From Amoebophrya sp. A120 (Eukaryota; Sar; Dinophyceae; Syndiniales; Amoebophryaceae), in contig CAJINV010000008.1 in NCBI GenBank assembly GCA_905178155.1, positions 1,116,001-1,180,000 of the forward strand: 64,000 nucleotides of DNA, in the 5' to 3' direction. The notes beneath the pieces were generated by a model, which saw nothing but the letters and a program-made list of their open reading frames with translations, ran no database searches and was not told where the DNA came from. This document shows, piece by piece, positions 53,845-64,000 of the stretch. Each line of letters begins with the position of its first letter. The stretch's first letter is position 1. Position numbers and translations under genes: made by a program.

Positions 53845-56800
53845 ATGTTTTCTGCATTCAGGAGCAAAGGCTCAGCCTTGGCGTCCGAGCGCTCGGAATC
53901 CGAACCGCAGGCGGTGCTTTCGCCGGCGGACGACGATGAGCAGGGAAGGGGAGCAGAGAAGTACCGGAATCGTTTTGTTTCCGCTTCCATAGATGTTGGC
54001 GATACAAACTCCAGTCAGAAGAGAGCTGCGCCCCCGCGGGATTCCGATTCGCTTGCGGTAAAAAGAAAAACCGGGGTTTTTACGATCACGCGTCTCGCGA
54101 TTTTGTACGTCATTCTGGTGATGCTATTGTGGGACGCATCGTTACCCCGAACCGGCTGGCGTGTCTCGGAACGAACGCACCATGAAAGACAACTAGACTT
54201 ACTGACGCTGTCACGAAGCTCCAAGGACGTCCTGTTGACTACCGCAGGCGGTGGCGGACCACTTGATGCCAGAGTCGTTTCATCTTTTCCTTTAGGAACA
54301 GACAAGGACGTTGGACAAGAAAATTCTTTTTTGTACTGGCTGTCGTCTTTACCGCTTCCACATTTGCGGCTTCCCTGGAGAACGTCGACGGGGATTTTTT
54401 CGTACTTCAGACACAATCCAGGCTTGCTGGCCGGAGATGAACTCGCAGTGAAACAGATTGTCTACCTCAAGCGAGAAATTTTCCAGGACAACAGCGAAGC
54501 CCATCTGCGGTCGTCTAGTATCGTCCTCCCGCGAGAAGATAAAGGCACCAGCAACGAACTGGCTACGAGCAAAAATACCGCACCCCTGCAAATAACACGA
54601 AGACATAGTCCAGAAGACAATCATGAATTTGGCAGCGGAACGAGAGGTGAGCGAATCGTGACAAGAAGCGGCTCGACGTCGACGGATCGCAGCGGGGGCG
54701 ACAAAAAACTCTTTGAATTCATTTATTTACCACCTGAAACCGACACGAGCTCACAAGTGCAGAATATTCTCAGTGGCCTGGAGAAGATGAACGACAAAGG
54801 GCAACCTTCTGCGGAGGAGCCACTCCCTCCCAATCCTTTCCCCGGTGGCATCGGCTTTGGGAGCGTAGACGCAAGAACGTTGCTCTCGCTGGAGCCGATG
54901 AAGACAAAGACCGATGAAAGCAGCTGGCGCCGCGAAGCTTCAACATCGCTATGAAACGTATCCAGACAGGAAGGAATCGGAAATGAGGGCCTGGCTTATC
55001 CCTTTACAGAGATGCAAATTATACAATAGAACTGGTAGGAGATGAAGAAAATGCAAAGTTTTGTGCACAACTGCTAGGTCTTCCTTTTTCTTTTGCCGAA
55101 AATTATTCACAGCTGCGCCGAACTCGAAAATTAAGAATAAGCGCTGCCAAACTGATTTGGGAAAGACCGCTAGCGCTGCTTGCATAACAGATAAGGAAAC
55201 AGGACAGCGCTAAGCTTAATAAGTTGAAGTTGTGCAACTACTGTAATTGACGACCGCGAAGAGAAGTCTAAATCTTCTTTTCGCCAAGGCTTCATGATTT
55301 TTCCGCTTCTTTCTGATGAAAAGGGTTGAAGAACTCGATACAAGGTGACTCCACTAGGACGGGCCGGCAGATCTGGGACTGCTTCTTGTTCTCTGGTGAG
55401 CTGGACCTGCTGGAAGCGCGGTTGGGGGAGCTGCACGATGTAGTAACCGGGTTCGTGATTGTGGAGTCCAACTACACGCTTCAACTGGAACCGAAGCCAT
55501 TGTACCTGAAAAACAACTACGCGCGCTTCAAGAAGTGGCACTCCAAGATGTACCGCTACGAAATCGCGGCGCCCCCAGCGATGATGCCTGGGCTACTGTA
55601 CGGAACCACCACCACAAGCAGCACCACCGCTGCGGTGTCCTTAGACGGGTCGTCTCATCCTGCTGTTCTGCAAGGGGGCGACGTTGCCAAACCGGTCTCC
55701 CTACTCGATGGCGGCGACCTCCCCGATTTCTGGGCCATGGAAGTATTTCAGCGCAATGCAATAGGCTGCGCCTTCCGGGACGACAACTTTGCGTTGAAGA
55801 ACCAGGTCGAAGACTCAGCTCTTGTCTTCGTCATGGACGTCGATGAGATTCCGCATCCAGCTCTGCTGCAAGAGCTGAAATTCGAGCAGTTCGTACCGTC
55901 ACCTATAACTACTCCTCGGCCGGCCCAGGCCACACAGGAAATAAGGTCCCTCCACGTCTACCTACCGTTACAGCATTGTTTGGGAGCGTTCTCGTTGTGC
56001 AAGGTGGAAAAATATTGGACGATATCTGCCGCCGTGGAGTTTCGTTTCTTTCGCGATTTTTTGAACTACGAATCCAACTGCGTGAGGAACGGAAACTTCT
56101 TTGACTCTGCGAGAGGGAAAAACCAGTGCGCGATTGTTCATTTACTGAGCAGGCGTACCAGCACGACGAGCCCCCTTGATGTAGGCGCAGGGGAAGAAAC
56201 GCCATTGACGGCGTCCGCATCGCAACTGAGCTCCACCATAAGTGCACCACTTGGGGCAGCTGCACCGGTTGCCGACGAGGCCGCTCAAGCAGGAAAGTTA
56301 GGGAGTCCAGCTGCGGGGACAACAACATTCGGCACCGGGGCCGGCACCACTGCGCCATCCAAGGGCAGTGCGGCAGCAAATTCAGGGGCACCTCCGGAAG
56401 TGCCTTTGGAGTCCGCAACTCTGCGTGTTCTAGCTCGCCGCAACTTGAGAGGCATGTTGTTTGCGAGTTATGACGGTGCCAGTGCAGAGGCAGACCACAA
56501 CGAAGGCGGTCGGGACCGTGAGCAGCAGAAACATCCTGATGATTTTGGAGGAGGCCACGAGGAGAAATCTTCCGAGAACCACCGCGCAAACGGGCCCCTG
56601 GACAATGGTGCGTCAAGAGCAAGAAACTACGAAGTTAATGATGGGCACACTGCTACGTCTACGGAGCGATATGCAGAAGGAGTGGGAGGAGCCAGATTAC
56701 GTACGGGCGCTGCAGACGAGTCGAACGAGCCAGAGCCAATTTCGTCTGCATCTTCTTCTGCTCCAACGCTGAAACAACGACTCCAGAACTCCAATGCCTT

Positions 56801-57506
56801 TGACTTCAAGCGCGAAATCATGAGATACCATCTTTTGTTGCAGACCGCGGGCCCGCATCTGGGTGTCCACATCACGCCCCCAGCGACGGAGGAGTTGATC
56901 TTGAAGACGCTGTCGCAGCAGTGCCGTAAAAAGGGAAACACAACGAGGACGCACCAGCTGCGTGACGTGCGTTGTGCCCTGTCCCGCCGCTACTCTTTCC
57001 AGCGCTCACACGATTCCGAAGCAGCCCGCTTCGCGGACATGCTGCGGCACCGGCGAACCGGCGATGGCAACGGGGAAAATTTTTCCGGCGAGCAGCAAAC
57101 AGACGCCCTGCCTCGCAGTCTGGGCTTGTTCTTCCCACCGGCGCAGCTGAGCAAGGCCGCTGCGGCGCGGAAAATCGTAACGCGGATGCTTCCCATCGTG
57201 TTGCACGCCGGGGTCCACTGTTCTTCGTGTATGTCCACCGCAGGCATTGTGGAAAAGTTTCAACAAACGGCTCACACCTTCATGCGCAACCACGCAGATT
57301 TCCGAACTGCCCACCTCTTGGCTTGCCATGGCTTCTGGGTGGACGGCACCCTACACGGTTTTCGCATCGCGGGGGACTTTCGCCTGCTAAAGAATTTGCA
57401 AGCGGGCTGGGTTCCAGATTACGTCCTACAAACCGCGACAACCAATCCGCGGATGCGGGATCTGATTTACAATCAGACAGAATGCGACGGTTCTCAACGA
57501 CGCTGA
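53845..57506 (+). CDS. GT17-family glycosyltransferase, type II membrane protein
   Basis: An N-terminal exon (ATG 53845, open to 54954) and a catalytic exon (about 55326-57506) with an intron between; the exact donor and acceptor are unresolved (CAG acceptor at 55378 is one choice). Exon 1 has a cytosolic Ser-rich head, one transmembrane helix (LAILYVILVMLL, about residue 85-100) and a long stem, as in Golgi enzymes. Exon 2 starts with the GT17 signature: WDCFLFSGELDLLEARLGEL, VVTGFVIVESN and KPLYLKNN. It continues with the metal-binding VMDVDEIPHP (near 55833) and ends with HAGVHCSSCMSTAGIVEKF. A disordered insert of some 200 residues (about 56160-56800) splits the domain. GT17 enzymes such as MGAT3 add beta-1,4-GlcNAc; the substrate here is unknown. 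Confidence 0.8.
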
Positions 57507-59286
57507 CGCTGGTACTGTGGATTAGATTTACGATTCGAACATGGGGGGGGCTAGCTGAGAAGGATAGAGAATCTCGATTTCGAAATCTGTTTGCGTATCG
57601 AGGTTTTTCAGCGTTAGTGCTCGTTGTTCGATTGGCTAAAGCAACACACAAAACCAAACAGATTCCACAGTTGGGGCAAAGGATGGGGTAGTGGAGTAGG
57701 TAGCTTAGATGTCCACTACGCCCTGATGCCCCAACAGACTCAATGACATTCTCTATCTGTTACTAGCTTGCTTTTTTTTTTTTGGCGGGGTTTTTAAAAA
57801 AGAAGGGCAAAGATAAAGATGTCGCTAGGGCGTGATTCCTAATGTTCAAGAAGGCCTTTTTACGATGTGACTAACTTCTTTGCAAATGGACCCAAAATAG
57901 GAGACCTAAGGTTCGGGTGTGAATTTCTTCACGCAGCTTCTGTTCCCTTCCTTGAGTTGCTGCGGTGTTGAAGTTTACGCCTATGCTCGACTGCGCGGGA
58001 GGGTTTTTGCCTTACCCCTCTAAGGTCTCAGGAATCACGCTGCCACACTGTCACCAAACCCACGCCGACACTACCAAAAAGACTTTTTGATATGAATAAA
58101 AAAGCCCCAAAGAAGCATACTGCAGGGGGAAGGGAAAGGGCTTGCAGCTACCCAAAAAGCGCGGCCAAGCATATCAGAGGGCTTGCCTGGGGGTAGTTTC
58201 TGCACAGGTGCCGCGCTTGTGTATTTATATCGCAGCAATGAAGTAGAAGAGCATGGGCACGATAGTCAGCAACTGCCCCCTTCTCTGCCTTCCTCCTGTA
58301 GCAATACTTCCAAAAAGAGCCGATGCACAGCCAACATTCCGACGCGCCCAGCCATGCATGTCGTGGCACTTCGAGGTCCCAAAGATTGCTTCTTCAAAAC
58401 TCACAAGTGTGAATTGAGATTTCCCGACCTTTAGGCTTAGCGTTTTAGGCGTGTGGGGCGGGTCAGTGGGCCACTAGGAGGAACAGGTACAGAAACATCA
58501 CCGAAAAAAAGGAAGAGCAACATTGCGCGAGCGATGTCGCATCACTACAGTTGTCGACTTCTATGCGCAGCTAAGATGGAGGCAACTCGGTGATGTAACT
58601 CATTGCGTGGTGGACCGTGTGAACAACTGTAGCACGCTGCGAGGAGGAGGGAAGAGCATTCTGGAGCCGCAAGGCAAAGGCGTCCAAGCGCATGCACGAA
58701 CCACGAACAGGAACCGCGAAAAACGGCGACGACGAGCCTGGATCACCTCCCATTCCGATCTGATGTCGTTACTGAATTTTCTCGCAGTTTTAGCTTTGTG
58801 ATTTGTAGTTAAAAAAAAAAAAAATTTACGATGTATTTCTTTCTTTTGAAACGCTGCATCCACCGTACTAACAGTGATGTGGATTGAAACGCTGCATGAT
58901 CCACCGTTTTGAAACTTTGCATTTTTTTTTCGGCTGTGTCGTGGAAGCACAAGGCAGAATGAACGTGAAGCGAAGTCGTGTTCCTTTTTCTGCTGCGTTG
59001 CTGGTCCGATTCCAACTGCAACCACGATTCGCCCGTCAGACACAACCACTACAGTTCCACCTACAGGATTGTTTTCCCCTTGGTCTTGGATTTTTATTTC
59101 ATCAATTTTTCGACATCAATCACAATCTCTTTCTCTATGTATGTCTATGTTGATTATCATTATTCGCATTATTCGCATGAGTAAAAAGTAGTGTTAAAAA
59201 TAGAGCCCTCGCCCTCCAGCTGTTACCTGAAGAAATAAAGATAGCAGCCGACCCATACATTGTCGTTTACCGGCGAAGAAATAAAG
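57507..59286. other. Intergenic, no gene seen
   Basis: No supported frame. Near 58850-58920 a short unit GAAACGCTGCAT is repeated beside CCACCGT. A 20-base unit is duplicated just before the next start codon (see findings). Confidence 0.45.
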
Positions 59287-61557
59287 ATGGCAGCAGCTGC
59301 GAGTGCGACCCATCAAGGGGGCAAGAAGGCTGAAGATGCTGAACCGCTGCTGCAGCCACTTCGAATATTGTTGGGTGTCTGTGGTTCCGTGGCCGCAGTG
59401 AAATTGGAAGAGCTACTCAATTCGCTCAGCAGGAATCCGCTTGGAGTGGCCATTGATGTGGTACTTACCGATGGGGCCTTGAAGTTTGCAGATGTTGACT
59501 ACAAGCCGAATCTCTCCGGGGGTGGGACTGGCAATAGTGCGAGCCGTTCTACTTCGTCCACCAAGAATGCCGGACTGCAGACGAATAGCACCACCAAGAT
59601 CTCGAGATTGCTCAAAAGGCCAAGAAGTCACGCAGCGGATTCGTCCGACAGCGCTGCGCTGAGCAGTAAGGTAAAAGCGGAAACGAACCATGATGCAAAT
59701 CATTCCAGCAAAGAAAGTGGTAACTCTGGTACTCGTCCCCAACACGCCCATAGGTGGGCGTTCTACACAGACGAAGACGAGTGGAGCAAGTACAGAACTG
59801 TGCATGAGGATCCGGTGCTACACATCGACCTGGCAAAGCGCAGCCACCTTTTTCTCATTGCCCCGCTGTCCGCGAACACCTTGGCAAAAATCGCTCACGG
59901 GCTCTGCGATAATCTGCTGACTTGCTGCGTGCGGGCCTGGCCGGCAGACAAGCCCCTCGTGGTCGCGCCGGCGATGAACACGGTAATGTGGCAAAATGCG
60001 CTCACCCAGCAGCACCTGTCTGCAATCCGGCGCGTCTACCCCCTCGCACGCGTGATAGAACCTCGAGGGTCCGCCTTGCTGGCTTGCGGAGACGTCGGAG
60101 TCGGGGCTATGGCTGAGGTGCAGCGAATACGCGAAGCCGTCCGAGAGAGTGTAGTTGCGACTGCATTTTTAGGAGCGGCAAGTAGCAAAGGCGGTTACAG
60201 CGATGTGCAGTCGAGGCCGGCGTCAGCATTAGAATCATCTTCAACGGGGGCTTCTACTGCTTTGTCGTCCGCTGCGCCGGCGGATATTCCTGCCGAGGCG
60301 AGTAGGAGTACTACAGGTTCAGGCTCACGGCTGGAACAAGGGACAAGCGAACATGCAAAAGTAGAGGAGTTTTTTAAGAAATCCACGCCGCCGGCAGACC
60401 TCACAGCGGTGCGGCAGCAAGTTGCAAAGTTGGTTCAGGAGCTCTCGGAAAACGAAAAAGTGATTTTAGTTACGTCCGGTGGAACGTCCGTGCCACTGGA
60501 AAAGAACCAGGTGCGCTCGATAGAAAACTTTTCCACTGGCGGGCGCGGAGCCCGATGTGTTGAAGAGTTTCTCCGGCAGCCTGATGCTCTCGTCCTGCCA
60601 GACGCCGCAAAGAATGATAGTGATTCTTTGCGTGGCTCTCGTGATCGTGAAAACGAGAATGCAGAGGCTCGTATTGCCTCGCCAGCTTCGCCGAAACGCA
60701 GGAAAATAAAGGCGTCGCCCCAGCAGGACGGATCCGGCAAAGGAGGTGGCGGCGCCTTGATATTCTTATATTCCACGAATAGCCGAGAGCTTCCGTTTGT
60801 TCGGGACACGCTGAAAGCCGCACGAGGAAATTTGGAGGAAGCAAGATCGACCTCTGATTTTGACGCCGGAGAACACGTCGCGAAACTCCATGCTGGCTTG
60901 TCACGAATACTCAATATGGAAAAGAGCTCCTGGGCGCCGAGTCTAGAAAAACTGAAAAAAAGTCGGACGCGTTTTATTGCGATCCCCTTCAGCACAGTAT
61001 ATCAGTATCTGTTCTACCTCCGCGCAATCGTGACGGAATTGCAGCCTCTGGGAAAGCGAGCCATGTTGTTTCTCGCTGCAGCAGTGTCGGACTTTTACGT
61101 GCCAGAAAAGGATATGGCGACTGACAAAATTCAATCATCTGTTGACGGGTTGTCTTTGACACTGCAACCCGTACCGAAGGTGTTGGGGGAAATACGCGCT
61201 AGCTGGGCGCCGAACAGCTTCCTCGTGACCTTTAAGCTGGAGACGAAAAGCGAACCTTTCTTGTACGAAAAAGCAAAAGGAGCACTGAAAAAATACCGGT
61301 GTGATTGCGTAGTAGCAAACATGTTGCAGTCCTACCGGGACTGGGCAACGCTTATTTGCTACACCGATCCTGCTACTTCGAGTTCTTCTAGCGGAGGTCA
61401 ACATCAAACCATCAAGCATGAGAAGTGCACGTGCAAGGCTCCAGTGGTCAAAAGCCCGGTTAGCAAGAACCCAGCCGCACCAGAAGGTGTCTCACTAGAC
61501 AGCCTACTCGTTGCGAGGTTACTGCAGATGCAAAATGAGGTCCTCGTAAAAAAGTAA
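59287..61557 (+). CDS. PPCDC-PPCS: Fused phosphopantothenoylcysteine decarboxylase-synthetase
   Basis: A single exon of 756 aa, two enzymes of coenzyme A synthesis in one chain. Residues 20-300 are a HAL3/PPCDC flavoprotein: LLGVCGSVAAVK, DPVLHIDLAKRS with the catalytic His (codon 59821), IAPLSANTLAKI, PAMNTVMW and ACGDVGVGAMAE with the catalytic Cys (codon 60085). A disordered linker follows. Residues 385-756 are a eukaryotic-type PPCS: VTSGGTSVPLE, RSIENFSTGGRGA, FLAAAVSDFYVP and TFKLETK. PPCS ligates Cys to 4'-phosphopantothenate and PPCDC decarboxylates the product. Bacterial CoaBC has the same order; animals, plants and yeasts keep separate proteins. Two extra low-complexity inserts interrupt the PPCDC half and the PPCS start. 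The ATG at 59287 is the first in frame. Confidence 0.92.
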   Translation: MAAAASATHQGGKKAEDAEPLLQPLRILLGVCGSVAAVKLEELLNSLSRNPLGVAIDVVLTDGALKFADVDYKPNLSGGGTGNSASRSTSSTKNAGLQTNSTTKISRLLKRPRSHAADSSDSAALSSKVKAETNHDANHSSKESGNSGTRPQHAHRWAFYTDEDEWSKYRTVHEDPVLHIDLAKRSHLFLIAPLSANTLAKIAHGLCDNLLTCCVRAWPADKPLVVAPAMNTVMWQNALTQQHLSAIRRVYPLARVIEPRGSALLACGDVGVGAMAEVQRIREAVRESVVATAFLGAASSKGGYSDVQSRPASALESSSTGASTALSSAAPADIPAEASRSTTGSGSRLEQGTSEHAKVEEFFKKSTPPADLTAVRQQVAKLVQELSENEKVILVTSGGTSVPLEKNQVRSIENFSTGGRGARCVEEFLRQPDALVLPDAAKNDSDSLRGSRDRENENAEARIASPASPKRRKIKASPQQDGSGKGGGGALIFLYSTNSRELPFVRDTLKAARGNLEEARSTSDFDAGEHVAKLHAGLSRILNMEKSSWAPSLEKLKKSRTRFIAIPFSTVYQYLFYLRAIVTELQPLGKRAMLFLAAAVSDFYVPEKDMATDKIQSSVDGLSLTLQPVPKVLGEIRASWAPNSFLVTFKLETKSEPFLYEKAKGALKKYRCDCVVANMLQSYRDWATLICYTDPATSSSSSGGQHQTIKHEKCTCKAPVVKSPVSKNPAAPEGVSLDSLLVARLLQMQNEVLVKK

Positions 61558-62425
61558 TGCTTTGGAAAAGTGACCACTGACACTGAGATGAAGTAGACGC
61601 GAAGACGAGGACTCGCCGGATCGAGTCTTCATCCTGCTGAAGACTTCTTCAATGGGAAAGAAAAATGATAAATGATTATCATAAGGTGTTCAGGTTGGTG
61701 CTGCAATATGATATGATCTGCAGCAGGTGCAGCTGCAGTGCGGTTGCGTAACTACAGGAGCCGCCGGTGCGTTCAGAACTGGTGCAGCTTTTCCGCCAGC
61801 AACACGACTGCATTGTTGCTGGTCCAGTTGTTGCCATAACCTTAACCATACCCATAGTTCTTCATCTCAAGCTTTGAGGATCAAATAAAGCGCACTAAAT
61901 ATGCAGGCCAAAACCCATCGACCTTGTAGTGCCACACACGAAAACGCACGGAATGATACACCGTGATACAGGAGGTCGCAGTTACAGGAGATCGATAGTA
62001 ACAAGATCTATGTATCTAAATCTATGGGTATGGACGCCTTCTTTTTCTCGGCTTAGGTACCATGACGATGTAAAGGTAAAAGCTCCAGTTGCGGCAGTAT
62101 CATATGATTATGTGATCTGATCCTGATCCTGATGTTGATATGGTCTCCTTTTTTTCTCGTGGTCAGAAGCCGACATCGACTAATACGTGCACGTGCATGC
62201 ACACCGGCAAAAAGTGGCCACAACTCTAATACTATCTTCGTCAGTACGATTACCAGGCACAACTACACAAAGAAACCATCGTAAAAATCTCACTTGTAAA
62301 ATTTATTTATGTACGATATCAATAAAAATAAAGATATACAGATTACGTATACGTCGTGAAGTAAATTTTCGCGTCAAAGTGTAAGCGAAAACACAAGTTA
62401 GACAAAACCCACGAATACGAAACCA
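61558..62425. other. Intergenic, no gene seen
   Basis: A+T-rich, no supported frame; upstream region of the last gene. Confidence 0.5.
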
Positions 62426-64000
62426 ATGCACCACAAGACCATGTCGCGAATTTGGTTTAGGAGATTGATCGCTGTACCACTGCTAGCGGCGTTCATCTAC
62501 TTTAACGATGGAACGACGTGGAGCTGCAGCGCATTGAGGGTGCCTGCGTCCTCCTCCTCCTCGTCATTGCCACTTAGGAATGCCGAGGAAGAAGCTCCAC
62601 CCCACGCTGACGCTGGCGCAGGACCACCCGCAGCTCAGGCACAATTTTCGTCTTCTGTAGCTGGAGTAGGTGAACTTGAATTGGCGCGTCCAAAAGTACC
62701 AGGAGCAGCGGCAGCAGATGCGGCACGACAACGCTCAGAGTTGAAAGCAAAAATCGGATATCTCCGAGATTACCTGCACGAAGTCTGCGAGAGCACTTGG
62801 AAAGCGAAATTCGCGGAAGACATCGACTGTAATAAGTTCGTCGCAGCGTTGGATAAAATCAAGCAGGACAGCGAGGACAGCGACAGGCGCGAGATGAAAA
62901 AATTGCTGACGAGAATTCAGACTCTTTACGTCGCAAGGCTCAAGGAGTTGCAGTCTCAGCAGAAGGGAAAGAAAGGTGGCCCTGGCCGTGGTCGGTCGCA
63001 GTCTCCGTCCCCGTCCCGGTCCAGAAGTCGGAGCAGAAAAAGTCAAAGGACGGGCCAAGAGCAACATCTTCGTGAAGGTCGCCAAGAGGAGCAACAGGAT
63101 CAACACCGGGAACAAGTACCAGTGTTGAAAACGCCGGGCCTGGAAGCCTACGAGACAGCGCAGCAAGGATTAGATAATGCAGCTCGCCGCCGCGGACTGA
63201 AGCGCCAGCGCCGGTCTTCAGGTAGTTCTTACGAGAGAGCAGACGATTATGGCGACGAGCTGCAAGAGCTGTACGACATGGAGGAGGGGTGCGCGAGAGC
63301 CGACCAGAGCGCGCAGTCTACATTGGAGAGCCGCGCCCTGCAGCTGGCAATTACTGATTACGCGAAGGAGTATATTCGCGAGAGCGAAATCTTCGCAGGT
63401 GCCGGTCGCCCGCGAGCGAATTTGCCCGTTCGGGTAGCGTCGTGGATGGTTTCTGAATTAACGGCATTGCTTGTGACCACAGCGTTTATGCAGACCGCAG
63501 GACAGCTGCATGTGGCGATTCCGGCGGCACAGGCGATTCCGTTTCACTACGAACTCGCGGTGTTTGGCTTTCCATTCTTGGTGAACTTTTTCGGAAATCG
63601 ATTGTCCGGGGCGACGAAATGGGTATCGAAAGGGATCGGCATGTGCAGCCTGGCGCTTGCGGTGCAGGCCTTTAAATGGCCGGTCGCCTTGACGCCACTG
63701 GGCGTTGCCACGAACTTGGTTCCCGCAGCGCTCCGAGGGGCTCAAGCGGTGCTCCCGACGAGCGCGGACCGGAAGCGGAGGCGCTGCGAGGGATGCTTCG
63801 ACACGATAGCCGACGAGATTGGAGCGCCATCGAAGGAGGTCGTTGCGGCGGAGCGCTTCCAGTTCCGCAGCTTCGTCGCGAATTCTATGTTCTCGCTGGC
63901 CGCAAAGACCACGGAGTCGCTCTTTCCCGGACGATCCACGGAGGAAATGCTCGACCTGCACACGCGCGCAGTGGTCGTCGGCGTACCTCTTGCGGAGGTG
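62426..64000 (+). CDS. Membrane-anchored protein of unknown function, runs off the right edge
   Basis: One uninterrupted frame of 525 codons from ATG 62426 (alternative ATG 62441) to the end of the window with no stop. An N-terminal hydrophobic segment (LIAVPLLAAFIYF) suggests a signal peptide or anchor. A Ser/Ala/Pro-rich stretch, a charged helical region (about residues 105-200) and an Arg/Ser-rich tract (RSQSPSPSRSRSRSRK-like) follow. From about residue 335 a hydrophobic domain begins (WMVSELTALLVTTAFM, ELAVFGFPFLVNFF, GMCSLALAVQAF). A basic CxxC-containing segment and further helices come after it. I recognise no family. A plastid or secretory destination is possible but only inferred from the leader. 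Confidence 0.7.
   Translation, partial: MHHKTMSRIWFRRLIAVPLLAAFIYFNDGTTWSCSALRVPASSSSSSLPLRNAEEEAPPHADAGAGPPAAQAQFSSSVAGVGELELARPKVPGAAAADAARQRSELKAKIGYLRDYLHEVCESTWKAKFAEDIDCNKFVAALDKIKQDSEDSDRREMKKLLTRIQTLYVARLKELQSQQKGKKGGPGRGRSQSPSPSRSRSRSRKSQRTGQEQHLREGRQEEQQDQHREQVPVLKTPGLEAYETAQQGLDNAARRRGLKRQRRSSGSSYERADDYGDELQELYDMEEGCARADQSAQSTLESRALQLAITDYAKEYIRESEIFAGAGRPRANLPVRVASWMVSELTALLVTTAFMQTAGQLHVAIPAAQAIPFHYELAVFGFPFLVNFFGNRLSGATKWVSKGIGMCSLALAVQAFKWPVALTPLGVATNLVPAALRGAQAVLPTSADRKRRRCEGCFDTIADEIGAPSKEVVAAERFQFRSFVANSMFSLAAKTTESLFPGRSTEEMLDLHTRAVVVGVPLAEV

Noticed and set aside
58523-58801. 92-codon frame on the plus strand and 149-codon frame on the minus strand before the PPCDC-PPCS gene
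   Set aside because: Low complexity, no motif, and the frames conflict.
1-64000. Search for tRNA, rRNA and CRISPR-like arrays
   Set aside because: No convincing cloverleaf, rRNA block or regular spacer array was recognised by eye. A covariance-model search would be needed to exclude tRNAs.

Overview
This is a gene-dense nuclear window from a eukaryote. Reading frames are split by short introns and mostly resume exactly after them. Recognisable products are eukaryotic: Prp18, SRP19, an FG nucleoporin of the Nup58 type, a TLC-domain membrane protein, a CH_2-domain protein of the cilia/flagella type, a Golgi-type GT17 glycosyltransferase and a fused PPCDC-PPCS enzyme. Several genes are interrupted by small inverted-repeat elements with 5-bp target duplications that behave as introns ('introner elements'). 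From established knowledge, such invasive introns with non-canonical borders are described in the parasitic dinoflagellate Amoebophrya (Syndiniales). A flagellated alveolate of that kind is my best guess for the organism. It is an inference, since there is no rRNA or marker gene here.

Layout, nearly all on the + strand: end of a Cys-rich protein (1-1464); TLC-domain protein (3053-4621); Prp18 (5986-7515); Nup58-like FG nucleoporin with one introner (8174-10063); a membrane-anchored protein (10932-17264) split by a G+C-rich 5.2-kb element with terminal inverted repeats and a 5-bp duplication; a dynamin-like protein with an FHA domain between stalk and GED (18521-23832); SRP19 (24874-25341); a RING/Cys-rich protein (26011-29121); a coiled-coil protein with three introners (30545-34762); a CH_2/helical-repeat protein with five introners of four families (36151-41136); a small two-exon gene (41542-41978); a large protein of unknown function with two atypical introners (42882-46635); a 5'-truncated LINE (about 48286-51500 or beyond); GT17 glycosyltransferase (53845-57506); PPCDC-PPCS fusion (59287-61557); and an open frame running off the right edge (62426-64000).

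The main discovery is the set of introners. Eleven small elements (109-311 bp) and one giant element (5161 bp) sit inside coding sequence. Nine of the eleven small ones end TAT.../...ATA, and eight of these nine have a perfect 5-bp duplication (the ninth matches at 4 of 5). The giant has different terminal bases but the same 5-bp duplication length. Removing each element plus one duplication copy restores the frame. The spliced totals are whole numbers of codons in all five host genes (416, 388, 799, 920 and 1122 aa). The duplications differ at every site, so most boundaries cannot be GT-AG. Copies of one subfamily occur in both orientations in different genes, which points to DNA transposition.

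The second discovery is the domain architecture of the dynamin-like gene. An FHA domain with all its phosphothreonine-pocket residues sits where classical dynamins carry a PH domain, and the GTPase domain looks degenerate.
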